Assembly (NCBI RefSeq): GCF_037126465.1
Contig: NC_088207.1
Span: 39,120,143-39,184,142 of the forward strand
Direction of reading: 5' to 3'
DNA from: Ornithodoros turicata
Lineage: Eukaryota; Arthropoda; Arachnida; Ixodida; Argasidae
DNA length: 64,000 bases
Shown: piece after piece, positions 41,294-53,706 of the stretch
How the letters are laid out: the number at the start of each line of letters is the position of its first letter
Numbering within the stretch: position 1 is the stretch's first letter
Position numbers and translations under genes: made by a program
Notes under the pieces: model-generated
What the model was told of the DNA's origin: nothing
What the model saw: the letters and a program-made list of their open reading frames with translations, nothing else
The model's database searches: none

Positions 41294-44200
41294 AATGGAG
41301 TTCCGCCATCTCGTAATGAGGACTGCGTATCGTCTACGGCTCATTTTACTTTATTGAAAACAGAGAGCGCAATATGAAGACGCGCCATTCTTGAACCCGT
41401 GATAAAAAATATGCATGAAAAGACGCCCAGCTAGAACTTCAGAACCTATTAAAAAAAAAGAGGGGGGGAAGAAGTCTCACTGCAATGTATGGCGCACAGG
41501 AAAGAGAAACCAAGCTTTTCGTATGATTATCATCACAGCTGCAAGATTCAGTCATGTCGCTTCTTTCAGAATATATTTCCGTTTCTTCTTTTGCATGCGT
41601 CGAGACCAGTGAAAAATGAGAAAACATGGCCAACTTCTAACTCGCTACGCATCACATCCATGACAAAAAGTAAGAGGAAAGCGCGAGATAAGACTGATAT
41701 TTGGTAGAAAAATCGCTCAGAATTTGTTATTTCATTTTACCTTCCGGCCGGCGCGTTGCATCCCCACTCGTACATTTCAGAAAAGAGGCCCTTCCCTTCT
41801 CTTGCGCCCTTCTTACACTGCAGCCGTCGTCCGTGGAAATTTCAGTCGTTGACGAATTGAATGCAAAGAAGACAACAAGGCAAAAGCGACTTCCATGGAG
41901 GGAATATATATTGTCTCTTGTGACAGCGAATTTCTCCCAAAAAAATCGAGAAGGATACGATACGAAAGCGAAGTACGAAAAGAAAGGCAGCCAGAAGAAT
42001 ATGAACGGGAGCCTGAAAGTGGACCAAGAAGAGAAATATGAGTGAAGACGGGTTCATTTCTGTACACGCAGTTCCTTGTCTGGGCTTGGGTACTATGCGT
42101 CAATGTCTGAGAAAAGAGATCGCAAAAGGCGCCTCGTCTCAGTGCAGAGCTGCGATAAACCCTGTCGAGTTACTCTCAAACCACCAGCTCTCCGTGTGCT
42201 AATTAGCCTCGTTCCCAGCGACGAAATAACAGGGGTGGACTGCCAAAATCACCTCTTCCCATTGGGATGAATACTGGTTGGCCGCCGTCTTTAATGAGTA
42301 TGACTGACAATAACGTAACATTCAATTATAGCTAGTCGTTCGGTAAACATCTGAGTAGCGTATCAACGTGCGAAAGATCAAGGAAAAAGAAGACTGCTTG
42401 CTTCCGCGCGCGATATGCAGTTGTTCACGTAAGGGGGTGCTGGCCGATGCGATGTCTTTTCTACACCGGTTCCCGAGCGGGAGAAAATGAACGGGCACGA
42501 AATGAACACGACACGAAAGTGAACAAAAACACACACGGGAAAAAGAACGAACTATGCAGACGGCAGTCCACACGTGCACAGTTCCCGTGTCTACCACAGG
42601 GTGGCAGCACTAATGGCGGCGCCCAATCAACCAATTTGTAGCTTTATGTTTACTTTAACAGGCTAGGTAGCGTATGCTACCGCCCGATGCAAAGGAAAGG
42701 CCGTTATCCATCCATCCATTCCTTGCATCGCGTTTTTGTGTATACTGTCAGCACAAAACACCCCATCCTTTACCGAGGTGAAGTGCTACCATGACGTCAC
42801 CACTTAAACGTTCCTAGCCCATCGGTCGCCGTTTATGAAGATATCGTTGTGTCTCCCGATTTGTTGAAAATCAGACGCACACTTTTTTGTGCCACTGGTT
42901 TCATGCTACTGGCCATAAGAAGGCATACGCTTTGGCGTAGAGTATGCGGTCGTGCGCCCGCCGTATACGCAAGGCGAGAGCAACAGACAGACGCTGTTCT
43001 TTTCCTCAATGGTGGAAATGTTCCGCAAGATGACCCGCTCCTGCGCAGTGTCCCCGTCTCTCTCTCACGGAAAACAGAATGCTGCATATTTTACAGCGAA
43101 GTACATGGAGTCCAGTAAGTTGCCCAGTAATGTTAACGGCAAAATTGTAATCGACGTGACAATGCAGATGGATAGTAAAAGAACAAAAACACAGCCTCAA
43201 AAAACGTTCATGTCAGCTCCTATCTCCCCTGTCTGTCGCCCGCAGCGCGCTAGCGACGCCGCAGAAAGCTGTCGCGCATGGCACTCGTTTGATCGCCCCC
43301 GCTATCCGCTCAGGAAAACAGCCTTCATAGCGTTGAATGTGCGGGCAGCGCTGTTTGGTAAGTGAGGCTGAATTTCCGCATGCGGGCGCTGTATGAGGCT
43401 CGCACGGCGCTCCTGTAAATGGAAAGATGCATCGCGTCCACTCACAAGGCGTCTCTTTTGCTGAGCAGATGGTGATCATTTTTGGGGCCGGTGTCATTAT
43501 CACCGCGCTGTTTGCGTGCCTGATGCAGCATGCTGCTCTAAGGGGATAGTGCATCTTAGGCCTACTTCGTGGGGAGCTGCGCCGCGTTAGCTACGGCTTA
43601 CAGCATCTGAGGAAAACACCCAAACAGCATAGTTCACTACCACAACGGTAGTGAACGCACGGTAGGAAAAGCACGCTCTCGCCCATAACACACTCTCTCT
43701 TACACTGCAATTTGTGTTAATTTAAAGGTTGCGTATGTGCGATGATATGAGTGTGTCATTTGGGCAAATATTTTGCTGAGCGGACACATGAAGTGCAGCT
43801 CCTTTGCGGTTGTAGCAGTCCTTGATATTTTGCTTCTGTTTGCTGTGTCGTTGGTCGTCATGATGTGAAGTCGTTGCACTTGAAGATCCCAAAAGAGTCC
43901 CGAAGACACGCGGGAGGCACACAAAATTATCGAACCCAATCTTGAAGCGCCACGAAGGCCGTGGTGGCATACCCCGACGCTTCGCCCTGCTCACTACGTA
44001 CCGGATTCCCTTCTAACTCGACCGGATCGTGAAGAAGTCATACTAGAACATAACCTACCAGACTTTGAACGTCGGGTTTAGCACCGCATGATCAGTGTGT
44101 GTGGTGTAACCGTTTCATCAGGACCGGCGTGTTCAGCTAAATCCAGTGGATCACCCCTTTCAGAGTATGGTTCGTGCTACTATAAGGGAAACCAAATGGT

Positions 44201-44310
44201 GATTTATTTCGGTGCCATTTTTATCATTACTATCTAAGTTTATAGTACTAATCTTGCGGATAGCACAAGTAACGGGGGCGATGGGTTCTACAGAGCGATC
44301 CACACACATA
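41294..44310. other. No gene seen
   Basis: Long but unrelated ORFs occur on both strands between 41.4 and 43.6 kb. 42860-42900 (CGATTTGTTGAAAA..TTTTGTGCC) weakly resembles half of the 3.05 kb MITE. Nothing else is supported. Confidence 0.4.
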
Positions 44311-44319
44311 CACACACAC

Positions 44320-44900
44320 ATAAATGGGATGATGATGTGGTGGGTTATATGGGCTCCGCCGTTATGGCGGTACACTGCTCCATTGCGCTTGTGGAAGGGA
44401 TGAGAAAGTGATGATGATTATGGAAAGGTGTCCGGTTAGAGTACGTCCATTAGCCCTGTGCTGGAACTCAGCAACAGCTCGTAGGCCAGATGTGAGGGGT
44501 CCGACCATGGCCCGAGAATTTTGGCTAAGTCGAACTGGCGTCGGAGAGCAGTTTCCATGAGGGCGCGCTCGCGATCGTACTCTCCGCAGACCAGGAGGAC
44601 GTGATGGAAGTCACCACGCACACTACACGTGGAACAGAGGCTGGACGCGCCGACACCGAGGATGTGTTTGAAGGCCGGTGTAAACGCCACATTAAGTCTC
44701 ATGCGGTGGCAGAGTGTGGCAAAAGAACGCGGCATTCGGCGGGGGAGAGTAAGGGACAAGCTGGGGTCAACGGAGTAAAGCAGAGGGTGGGTGGTGATGT
44801 CACGTTGCCATTGAGACTGCATCATGGGGCCAGTGAGGCTTGAGACGAGGTAACGGCGATCCCTGACCAAATGTACAAAAAATGACCGACCTATGTGCAC
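44320..44900 (-). pseudogene. LINE ORF2 C-terminus and 3' UTR
   Basis: The 154-codon frame (44436-44900) carries ATLCHRMRLNVAFTPAFKHI and the knuckle CSTCSVRGDFHHVLLVCGEY (C..C......H....C), followed by LGPWSDPSHLAYELL. This matches the ends of I/Jockey-type non-LTR elements. Downstream is a 3' UTR with CCGCC..GGCGG pairing and TCATCATC-like repeats. The upstream RT is absent, so it is 5'-truncated, as is usual for LINE copies. Confidence 0.8.
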
Positions 44901-45099
44901 ACTGCTAAATCTGTGATGTCGCTCATGAAGAATTTACCTCACCCTCTCCCAATCTATTTCCCTCGCCCAACCTTAAATTTCCTCCTCTCCCCTTCTACCT
45001 CATTAACTCAGTCGGCATCTTTGATAACCCTAAATGGGAATGGAATTAGACATTTTTTCGCAGCAATGGAATTGGAGAATGGTCTGGGTGCGCCGGTGG

Positions 45100-45590
45100 C
45101 TTTTTAAAATTTATTTAAGTGTTAAGAGAGGTCAGCCAATACTTGGCTTGCTTCTCTTCACACACACACACACACACACACAGGAATATGAAAAATGAAA
45201 ATGCGCGGCAGCACACGTGTCACAGGTCCCGCAGGTTTGCGGCCTTGAGAAACTGTAGCCTATAGCCTGCCGGCCTTGTGGCATTTGTCGTCCTTAGACC
45301 ATGCACCCAGAACCTTTGCATTGGTAAGCGGCCGGCAGTCCAGTGTGGAAAGTCGCTTTTCTAGGATATTTCTCTCGTCCTCGTATTTCGGGCAGTACAG
45401 TAGTAGATGGATGTCGTCTTTGCTTGTGTTGCATTGTCTGCACGTAGCGTCGTTCGGCCATGTTTAACTCATACCTGTAAACTCTTGCGAAAGAAGTACC
45501 AAGTCGGAATCGATGAATGAGTGCTGCGTCAGTTCGGCTCATGTATCTACAGCCTGTGTACTTATAGGGACGATCGAAGGGCGACAAGCC
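45100..45590 (-). pseudogene. Second LINE 3' end, frameshifted
   Basis: Frame 45294-45587 reads RTDAALIHRFRLGTSFARVY, the helix before the zinc knuckle. The knuckle (C..C...KDDIHLLLYCPKYEDER) continues in another frame after a shift near 45455. The tail at 45100-45160 (AGCAAGCC...GGCTGACCTCTC) is family T and contains a CA run. It lies about 400 bp from the previous LINE, in the same orientation. Confidence 0.75.
45159..45182 (+). repeat. (CA)n microsatellite
   Basis: Twelve CA units. Confidence 0.9.
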
Positions 45591-45841
45591 TGGGGTGTGT
45601 CCCGTGTAGGTTGTGTGGGAGCCTCTTCATCTCCACATCTGCCGTTCGTCGGTGGTTGTTTTCGTTTCAACCCGCATGGTTTCTTCCCTCGCGCCCTTTG
45701 TACACACGCATTGCACCTGCACACGGTCAAGAGCGAAATAACCTCGTCTTTCGTCGCTTTCTCCGTGCCGGGTAATAGTATCAATATCCTCTAGCACTGC
45801 TCGCCTATAGGCAGTACGGTTACCGGTCGCTTTCCATTCAT

Positions 45842-46821
45842 GATGGGATTAAAGGACTGGAATGGGGTTGCAAAGCCATTCCAGGAATGGGAATTGACCA
45901 TATCTTTTCATTCCGAGGAATTGAAAGGAATGGAATTATCACAAATATCCATTCCTTGGAAGGGAATTGCCCCCCATTCCGTAACACTGCTCCTGACGTA
46001 AGGCACTCGTACCACACAGCGCACGTATTCACATCCCACAAAAAAAAAAAAAGAAAAAAAGGAAAAAGAGAAGATCACCCAACGCTGCAAATATAAACAA
46101 CGCCAACGAAGACACCCCATCGGTACAACTTCCTAAGGGAATTTTAAATGAGGGAGTACAAAGAGATAAAACGACGAAGCAGAAGAAGACCGCGCGAGTG
46201 AAGCCGACGTAGTTTCACGGCGTTGCAAGGCACAAATTGAAGTTCCTTAATTTCCTGGGTTCTGACTTCCGGCGTGCTGGTGTCTTCTTCTTGCGTTGCT
46301 TTTGCGCTAAGCTCCTCCACTTCCCCCGGGCAAGATGCCCCTAACGCTAACAACCCCTTTCCGTCCCCGACAACATCCACGGCGAGCGAAAATTTACTCG
46401 GGAGAAAGGGAAGCACGCAACTTAATCCCCGAAGACCGTCGAAGACTTATACTAGCGCAAAAAGGATTTGTCAAGCCTCATATATACTGCGAGGCTCTGC
46501 CTGCTATCGCCCCCTTTTTATTTCTTTTCCACTTTTCTTTTCTGGAGCTCAAGCGGGATATCAGGAGAGGCAGAGGTATGCCTTCGCGTTACCATGGAAA
46601 CAGGAACTACAATTTTATTGTGATGATTCTGGTGATTGGGGTGTTTCATCACCACTGGCGATAGTCTACACCATGGTGTAGGCTATCCATTCCAATTTCA
46701 TTCCGAGGAATGGAGGTTTGGGATAATTCCATTCCTTTCAGGTCCTCGGAATGAAAAGGTATGGTCAATTCCCACTTCCGGAATGGCTTGGCAACCCCTT
46801 TCCATTCCTTTAATTCCACCA
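45842..46821. mobile_element. GGAATGG-rich element with TIR ending GGGGTTGC.AAGCCATTCC
   Basis: The ends are inverted over about 60 bp: ATTAAAGGA.TGGAA.GGGG, then TTGC.AAGCCATTCC, and further GGGAATTGACCATA. Interior positions 46140-46660 are unrelated sequence. Target duplication could not be determined because of the low-complexity flanks. Confidence 0.65.
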
Positions 46822-47079
46822 AAAAAAGAATTAGGACCAGTAAGCGTACTAGCCAGCCCAGCAGTGCTATAGAGGAGATTGACATATTACCCAGCACGGA
46901 AAAAGCACAAAGACAAGGTTATTTCGCCCTCCTCCTCTCCTCCTTCTCATCCTCTTCATTGGCATCATCATTACAGGAGTTTTCCACCAAAGTAACTGGT
47001 GCAAGTGATGTGGAGTTGCGGGCCTCAGACTAGTGAAGCCAAAATCTCCATTTTATTTTTTTTTTCCTAAAATCAAAAC

Positions 47080-47262
47080 ACCCAGACCATTCCACTCCAA
47101 TTCCATTCCGCCTGCGAAAAAATACCTAATTCCATTCCCATTCCATTCCTAGGACAGTTTCCGCCATTCCCTTCCAATTCCATTCCGGGCTCTGATAAAT
47201 CTAGAATGATTCCAGAATGATTCCGGAATGATTCCAACCCGGGAGTGGCAACTCCGCAACCC
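47080..47262 (-). mobile_element. hAT-like terminal fragment, CAGGGTTGCGGAGTTGCC
   Basis: Read on the minus strand it begins CAGGGTTGCGGAGTTGCC and has many GGAAT(G/C)-type units. Only one end is present here. 45030-45105 may be a matching remnant. Confidence 0.5.
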
Positions 47263-47279
47263 TGGTCTTCACAATGTAC

Positions 47280-47910
47280 CTTTTTCACAACTGCTTACGC
47301 GCATGCGCTGCGGTGCCGATGACCTTGGGTGCGCCGGACGAGGTTATCTCTGTGTTCGATAGATGGCGCTGGATGGGGACGACAGAAGTGGGGTCGGTCC
47401 CACTCCAAAACCGGTTTTGGTCCTGTGTGCTACCCACGTGGTGTTTCGCCGAGAGCAGCTGGGATACGACGCGTATGCGAAAAAGCTCCATTGCGCGTGG
47501 TAACTTGGTGAAGTATATAATGATGCGCTTCACGGTGAGGGCCGACGTCCTACATTGTCCAGAAAGGTGATGAATGCTTTTAGGACATGGCGTTCGTGAG
47601 CTGTACCTCGCCATGGACCAAGCTGTTTCGTTGTTGTGAGAGGGTGAGAGTCAAGCTGATTGAAATACATTGTCAGTGCGGTTGTGAAATGTTCGTATTG
47701 CGGGCAATGTCGAACGTATCTTATGTCCCCCTGTTTGGGACCCTTGAAGTCTGTAAGCAGTATAATATGACAGTCCTGCCATGGAACAATACACGAGAGA
47801 GGGCCAGTACCGGCAATGCACAACTGCACCAGCCATTTTAATGCATATATAGTTTCCTTCGTTGACTTCAGGGTATTAATTAATTCATTCTCGTAAACCA
47901 CATCACCCCA
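47280..47910 (-). pseudogene. LINE ORF2 C-terminal relic
   Basis: Frame 47530-47901 contains HCPQYEHFTTALTMYFNQLD then LGPWRGTAHERHVLKAFITF, which matches the C-terminal pattern HCP.Y...R..L...L..L, then LGPW, in non-LTR ORF2 proteins. The region before the knuckle is degraded and the frame is not continuous upstream. Confidence 0.65.
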
Positions 47911-47914
47911 TGCC

Positions 47915-49400
47915 CCATTTTCTTCGAAATTAATTGTATCAAAATACCGACTACGTGCAAGTATACAATCCCAATATAGGCGACAATGAGATTGTATCCT
48001 GTCGCTAAAGCCTCTCGCATTAGCCTATCACCACAAATCTGGAACTGGAAAAAGTGAGCACTGTAATGAGTAAAATATAATCGCCGTTGAACAAAAACGT
48101 AGTAGCATGCACATCCAGTTTTATGTCTTCTACTTTGGAAGCCGAAGGAAGTACTGGCTTTGGCAAACGATAAAAGTACCAAGGACATAGAAATATGTGC
48201 GAAAGACGACATCACGTATTCCCGATCATTTATAAGAAGCCGTGATCTGCTTACTACATTACTCATTGCCCTTCACAACATGCATGTAGAAGATATCACG
48301 AGCTACCGAAAGCAAGGGCTACGTATTAGTATAGCACCCGTAGGCTCCATCAAAATACCGGAATCACGTACGACGAAATAAAGAGCAATGTCTTTTGTAG
48401 CTCGATTCTGCTTCTCCCTCACTGTATCTCACAACGGGACCCACATTTAAAGGCACAACTTAGCCTTGTTCACAGATACTGTTCTAGAATACTACAGCAC
48501 AAAATTATAGGCATTAGACGTATAGCTGAAGAAGACGAAGTCATTACACGGTGGTTCGGGTGACGCACAAGTATTCATTTGTGCTCTCTTCGTCATTTCG
48601 TTCGATTTAAACTCAGCTAAGAGAAATATAAAGGAATGCTTTTTGGCCTCCGAGAAGTGTGCGTGACTGGAAGAATTGGGAGGGAGACTACTCCGGAATG
48701 AATAAAAGTGGGACTAGCGCACGTACTTGGGAAATACAAAATAATGGAGCGGAAGGCGCGTTCGTAATAAAAAAAAAGAGAGAGAAAAAAATAGAGGAGG
48801 AGAATATGGAGTAACGGCAGACGGCTCAATGGCCGAAAGCGAATGGAAGAAGAAGAAAAAAAAAAGAGGACGGCAGGTGCAAGGTAATGGAGCAAGCTGG
48901 CGCATTCTATTTCAGCAGCCGCCAGGAAAGAAAATGTCGGGGGCAGTATAACGGGAAAATGATATTAGTGCGGTGATTGATGGCGGGCTTCGCCGGTAGA
49001 GGATGGATTACCGTGAAAACGATGATGGACATCATTGGGGGTTAAACGTGAACTGGCAAAATACTTTGTTTGGATGAGATTGTTGTCGGTCTTCGCTTCA
49101 TTAATTTCGGATTTTTATGTTCGGCCGTTTCCCGTACGTTTCCTGTGCGATCAGCGGTGTATGAGCAGTATGACCGTTGTTAAAAATTAATAGGACACTT
49201 CAAGTAAACTCGAGTACTTCAGTATGCATCTGACACATTTGTCACTTCATGTGCACGAACATATTCTCGTACATGATACAATCAACGGAATTAATGCACA
49301 CATAAATGCTGAAACTAAGGCGTCGCCAAAACACAGCATGGTCATGCAGCGTCATAGAACGTCATAACATCACGGAGCATCATGGAACTTGCCGCGCGCG
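47915..49400. other. No gene seen
   Basis: ORFs of up to 128 codons have no family resemblance. A-rich tracts at 48770-48870. Confidence 0.4.
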
Positions 49401-49406
49401 TGTACA

Positions 49407-49576
49407 CAGGGTGTCTCATGTAACATGCCAATAAAGTTTATTTAAAGAGAGCAATAAAAAAAAAACGACCGTTACTTTTCTGCTACTTGAGTTACACCTG
49501 CAGAAAAGTAGCGGTCGTTTTTCTTTTATTGCTCTCTTCATATAAAATTTATTGACACGTTACGCGAGACACCCTG
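49407..49576. mobile_element. Short hairpin MITE of the CAGGGTGTCTC family
   Basis: The ends CACAGGGTGTCTCATGTAAC and the complement of GTTACGCGAGACACCCTG match the 1.5 kb MITE. TA lies on the right. The left has two additional bases, CA. The inner arms AAACGACCG.TACTTTTCTGC form a near-perfect stem. Confidence 0.8.
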
Positions 49577-50387
49577 TATGTACCCGGACGTCTGGCACAG
49601 ATTCAGCCTGACGCTTCTAGGAAAGTTTGACGCAAATGATTCGTGACTTGACACGAGGCGCAACGCAGGCTCTCTCAAAAGCAACGGTCACCAATCTCAA
49701 GATTGGCGCCTCATTAATATGCGTGTCCGCGTGTCCCCATTCCTCGAAAGGTTCCCGCTGAGGAAAGCAGCTCCCAAATTAAGAACCCTCAAAGCATTCC
49801 ATGCACGTGTGGCGCCGACATGGAGAAAATAAATCGCCTCTTCCCTTCCATCTCTCACTCGCTCATTTAATTTGATTGCTCCCTTCGTTTGAGCAGAGCG
49901 CGACGCCAGGAGAAACATTTTTGCGGAGACCCACGTGAGTACCCCCCAATTGTCCATTTGTCAAACGCTAGACGGCGAGGTAATCGCGTTGTGCCGCGGA
50001 GGGACACGCGCAGGCGATGAACGTCACCCATCGTTGCTTAGCGATGGCGTTGAATTTAAATTTCTAACGCGAGGAAATTTCTAGGTCACGGTCCTGATGT
50101 GTTGCTAAAGAGGATCCCGAGAAGCACGAGTTTTGTTGCTTGGGGTACATTAAGGGAGTGTGGCATTTGTTTAAGATGCGATGTGCTTATTTGCCACTTG
50201 GCGATCACAAATATTTCAGCGTATGAGTAAAGCATGTTTCACTGGGGGAGGATGGAAACTGCACAACTGCAAGACGTTTCCCGCCATTTTAGTGTCCGAA
50301 TTTTGAACAGGAGAGCAACGCGGAAGTGAAGCTGATGTCACAAATCAACAGCGCCTTTGAGGAACTCCACGAGTGATACGGTTTGTC

Positions 50388-50975
50388 TCAGTGCGTTGGA
50401 GAGGGTAAAAGTTTCGATAAACCACGTGACGAGGTTTCTGTCAAATCACGAGGCAGCAAAGAGCCATTCGTTGAAAGGCAAGGATGGACCAATGAGGTCG
50501 CTCCACCGGAAATAGGGGCGAGAGGGAACCCAGGGAGCTGCGCAAACAGCCGTCCTACTTGCATAGCGGACGCGGAGCTGTCAGCTAACAGGGGAGTTAC
50601 TCGGTGTTGTTTCGTATTCGGTGTTCCGCCTGAATTGGATGCATAAAACGCTACCTTGCTCAGTAAAATAATATTCTGTGGCGTCTTCCAGGCGCCACGC
50701 GCATGCGCATAGGCAATAACGAAAGAGATCCATTGCCCTTTTCGCTGTAAAGACTTGGAATACAGGTTCGCATCGATGTATATGTTTCCGTCTTTTTCTA
50801 CATTTTTTCGGAAAGGTGTCACAACCCTTCTACGATCGCTGAACCAGCACTGTAAAGAAATCCATTCCTTCGTCTCGTCACCACATTGACTGCCCATCAT
50901 GCATAATTCGAAAGCGTCAAGTTCTTGCTGAGAACGTATGAAATATCCACCAGACCCACACCGGAACCCACACAT
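50388..50975 (-). CDS. Hypothetical exon candidate, Cys-rich, unknown
   Basis: The 195-codon frame begins with ATG directly after a good acceptor (CTCCCCTTTCTGTAG). Residues 1-80 hold CGFRCGSGGYF, CMMGSQCGDE and WISLQCWF, with Cys spacing like a small zinc-binding module. No family is recognised. No donor is convincing. The end of the frame may be read-through. Confidence 0.22.
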   Translation of the reverse strand: MCGFRCGSGGYFIRSQQELDAFELCMMGSQCGDETKEWISLQCWFSDRRRVVTPFRKNVEKDGNIYIDANLYSKSLQRKGQWISFVIAYAHARGAWKTPQNIILLSKVAFYASNSGGTPNTKQHRVTPLLADSSASAMQVGRLFAQLPGFPLAPISGGATSLVHPCLSTNGSLLPRDLTETSSRGLSKLLPSPTH

Positions 50976-51819
50976 CTACAGAAAGGGGAGATTATATTGC
51001 CTAGACGCACTTTCGTAAATAGTTCGACTCACATATTCAGCGCTACTCCTCCTGAAGGCATATTTACATACATTTTAGAGGCAGCCCGGACACGGTCAGA
51101 CTTCTACACTGCGTCGAAGAACCGTCCTCCAGGGCGGTAGTCGTGTAGGACATGGAATATGCATTGCGTTCGAAACACGCTAAATAAACACACTGTGCCA
51201 CTCTTCCGCATGCAGCATTACAGAAGAACGGCTCTGTCTTTGACTTTCAGTGGATATAGATCGCAGATTAGTTACATATCTTATCAGTTTCGCGCGACAG
51301 TCCTTTGCACTGCATGCCTCATGCTTGGATGTGATGTGATGTGATAGAAAAAGAAGGGAAAAAAAAGGGGGGGGGGAGAGGATTTAAGTCGCGACAAAGT
51401 CAGACTGGCTACCCCAGACCCCTTAGCCGCAGTTAGTCGAAATAAAGAAAAAAAAGGAGAAAACCCAGTAGTTCGGGGTCGGGAGACAAACATCCCGAAC
51501 TAGTGGGAACACTTCACAAACGAGGGACCAGAAAGTCTCACAAAATGTCAATCAGATGAGTTTCTTCGAGGAAAAGTAGCGCTTTCAATGCAGCCGCTTG
51601 GTGATTGAAAGCCGCTTTCCTTTCCTTTTGAAGACCGTGCTCGTGCGTATTGGTTGGGCTTCATATAAATGAAAAACAAGTTTCAGGTGGACCGTGTGCA
51701 TCCCAGTGTGGTCTCTGCAACGGCGACAAAACGAAAATTAGTCTGCAAAGCTATATGCCGAACTGTCACGTTATTTTGCCAGTCACCTGATGTCTTTGTG
51801 TTCACCTCCTCTCATGCAG

Positions 51820-52052
51820 TGAGACTCTTATGCAGTAGCGTATTCCCCGAGGAGGAGTATTTGGAGTATTACGAGTATGTCGAGACTGGCTCACCGCAGT
51901 TGGACTTGGACACACCTCCACGAAGAACAGAAACTGCGTGTCTGTCTGCGTCTGCCACCAATGATTCGAAGCAAGAAATGAACAGAAACAAACAGCTTAC
52001 AGCACAGCCAGTGCCGAAATTGAATCTCGGGTCACCATCGAGTAGTGTCGCA
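51820..52052 (+). CDS. Hypothetical exon candidate, acidic/Ser-rich, unknown
   Basis: It lies between acceptor CACCTCCTCTCATGCAG and donor GTCGCA|GTAAGT. The frame is open (PEEEYLEYYEYVETGSPQLD then LDTPPRRTE). An alternative acceptor at 51835 exists. The two splice signals and the continuous frame suggest an exon, but no partner exon or family is recognised. Confidence 0.25.
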
Positions 52053-52249
52053 GTAAGTATTCATTAACTGTTTAGCTATGGTGGCTAGACTTGAGCTGCT
52101 TGGTATTCACTTTGTTCCGTTCAGTATTTACGTTCACTGTTCGTCATGGCCAGTGCGACCAGCTGCTCCAAGACACTTGGTGTGCGTTAGTACTGAACAC
52201 TTAGCGCTGAGTGTCGAGCAGTGAGCTCGTCTTAAAAGATGGGGGGAGG

Positions 52250-52325
52250 GGGGATATGTTTAATGAAAAGTAAAAAAAAAAGAGAAGGGAAAGGTTAGCC
52301 ACGATGTGGGCTTGCTATTCCCTAA
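52250..52325 (-). repeat. LINE 3' tail (family T), reverse strand
   Basis: The complement shows GGGAATAGCAAGCCCACATC then GTGGCTAACCTTTCC. Confidence 0.55.
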
Positions 52326-53419
52326 AGCTTTCAAGCAAACAAAAGGAGATACAAGTAGCTGAGATACAGAAAATTATGAAAAAATACAGAGGAAACAGCT
52401 CCTTCATTAATCGTTGCGCATAGGACGTATCAGAGAATGCCCAGGAGTTTAGATTCCCGAAGGAATCGTGTCAGCGCAGACACGACTTCAGCGTGCTGAG
52501 TAGGGCCAAGTCGCACCGCGGGTACTCGGCAGGTGATCTCTATTGGTTGAACTTCCGCTTGATGTATTCTGCTTGATTTTTCATTCTCACTTTTTTTTAA
52601 ATACTGAAATGTAGCAGCACAGGGGAAACAAGACTGTTTTTGGGACTCAAGTCCTACTTTCCCTTTTTAGTATTCATCATCATCATCGAATCTACAATAA
52701 AGGGTGATATGCCACGGGTAATGCCTTACAGTTATGTGTGACAATAAATGAACATTACTCACGCGATTGACAAACGGTGTCTGTTCTTGGAAGCCCATCT
52801 CTCCAAACCGATTCCAAGTTTTCCACACATGTACCAATAACCACCCTCTACAAGAAGCTGCTGGAACACCACGATTGGGAACATTAGATAACGTCCTCTC
52901 CACGTTTTGCCCGCTGCACATCACTCAAGGCAACGTAAGCCACAACAAGAAAATCCAATTTTGATAAGAGGAGGCTCTCTCTGGTGCGAAATATTTTGTT
53001 GCTCACATACAAGAATTCTGCTTTCTCCACTGCGTGTTCCGTTATTGTTTCCCGGAAATTTATGTAGCCGCGAAACAAACACAGGGCCTCGGAAACGGAG
53101 TCATAGCGTAAATAGTGAGCGTTATTGCCAACTTGGAAGACATAAATCGTGAGCAGAGTGTGAGCGCGAATGAGTTTCTGAGGTAGGAGTCATAACTCAC
53201 ATTATATATTTCTTCGAGGATGCAATATTGCTATTGATGTATGGAAGCGAGCTGTGTACGGTGTGTTTATATGTGCGATGCAGGAATCATCGCCGATGGA
53301 AGCTGAGAGATGTGGTTGTGTGACGACCCGGACAAGGCATGCCTTGCTATGGGTGTGAAAGCGCAGTGAGTTTCCGTGGGAACAATGTGCGTGGTCTCTC
53401 GAAACATTTTGGAATCCGA

Positions 53420-53620
53420 AGAGAGTAGTACAGGTCCCGACGAAAGTTTACGGAACACTGAAGTGGCATATATCGTCATCGGAGATACCCTTGCAGCAAA
53501 CGGGGGTGGACACACCTACTGAGAGGTGCATGGAGTACCCACTGTCACCTGTGTGTAAGTCTGTCTGCTCCCGTTTGCTGAGTCTGTACCCGTTCCGCGG
53601 AGTCTGTACCTCATGGACAG
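53420..53620 (+). repeat. Dispersed element with end CAGGTCCCGACGAAAGTTTA
   Basis: GTCCCGACGAAAGTTTACGG begins a segment similar to 58166-58340. Both contain GATACCCT.GCAGC.AACGGG and its inverted partner CCCGTT(T/C)GCTG. The right terminus is not found. Confidence 0.6.
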
Positions 53621-53706
53621 AGGATGGTAGTTCATATTAGAAGTTATTACAATGGGACTATCCGACACAACACGAAGTCTTTGGTAATGCATCTAAGGAT
53701 AAAAAA

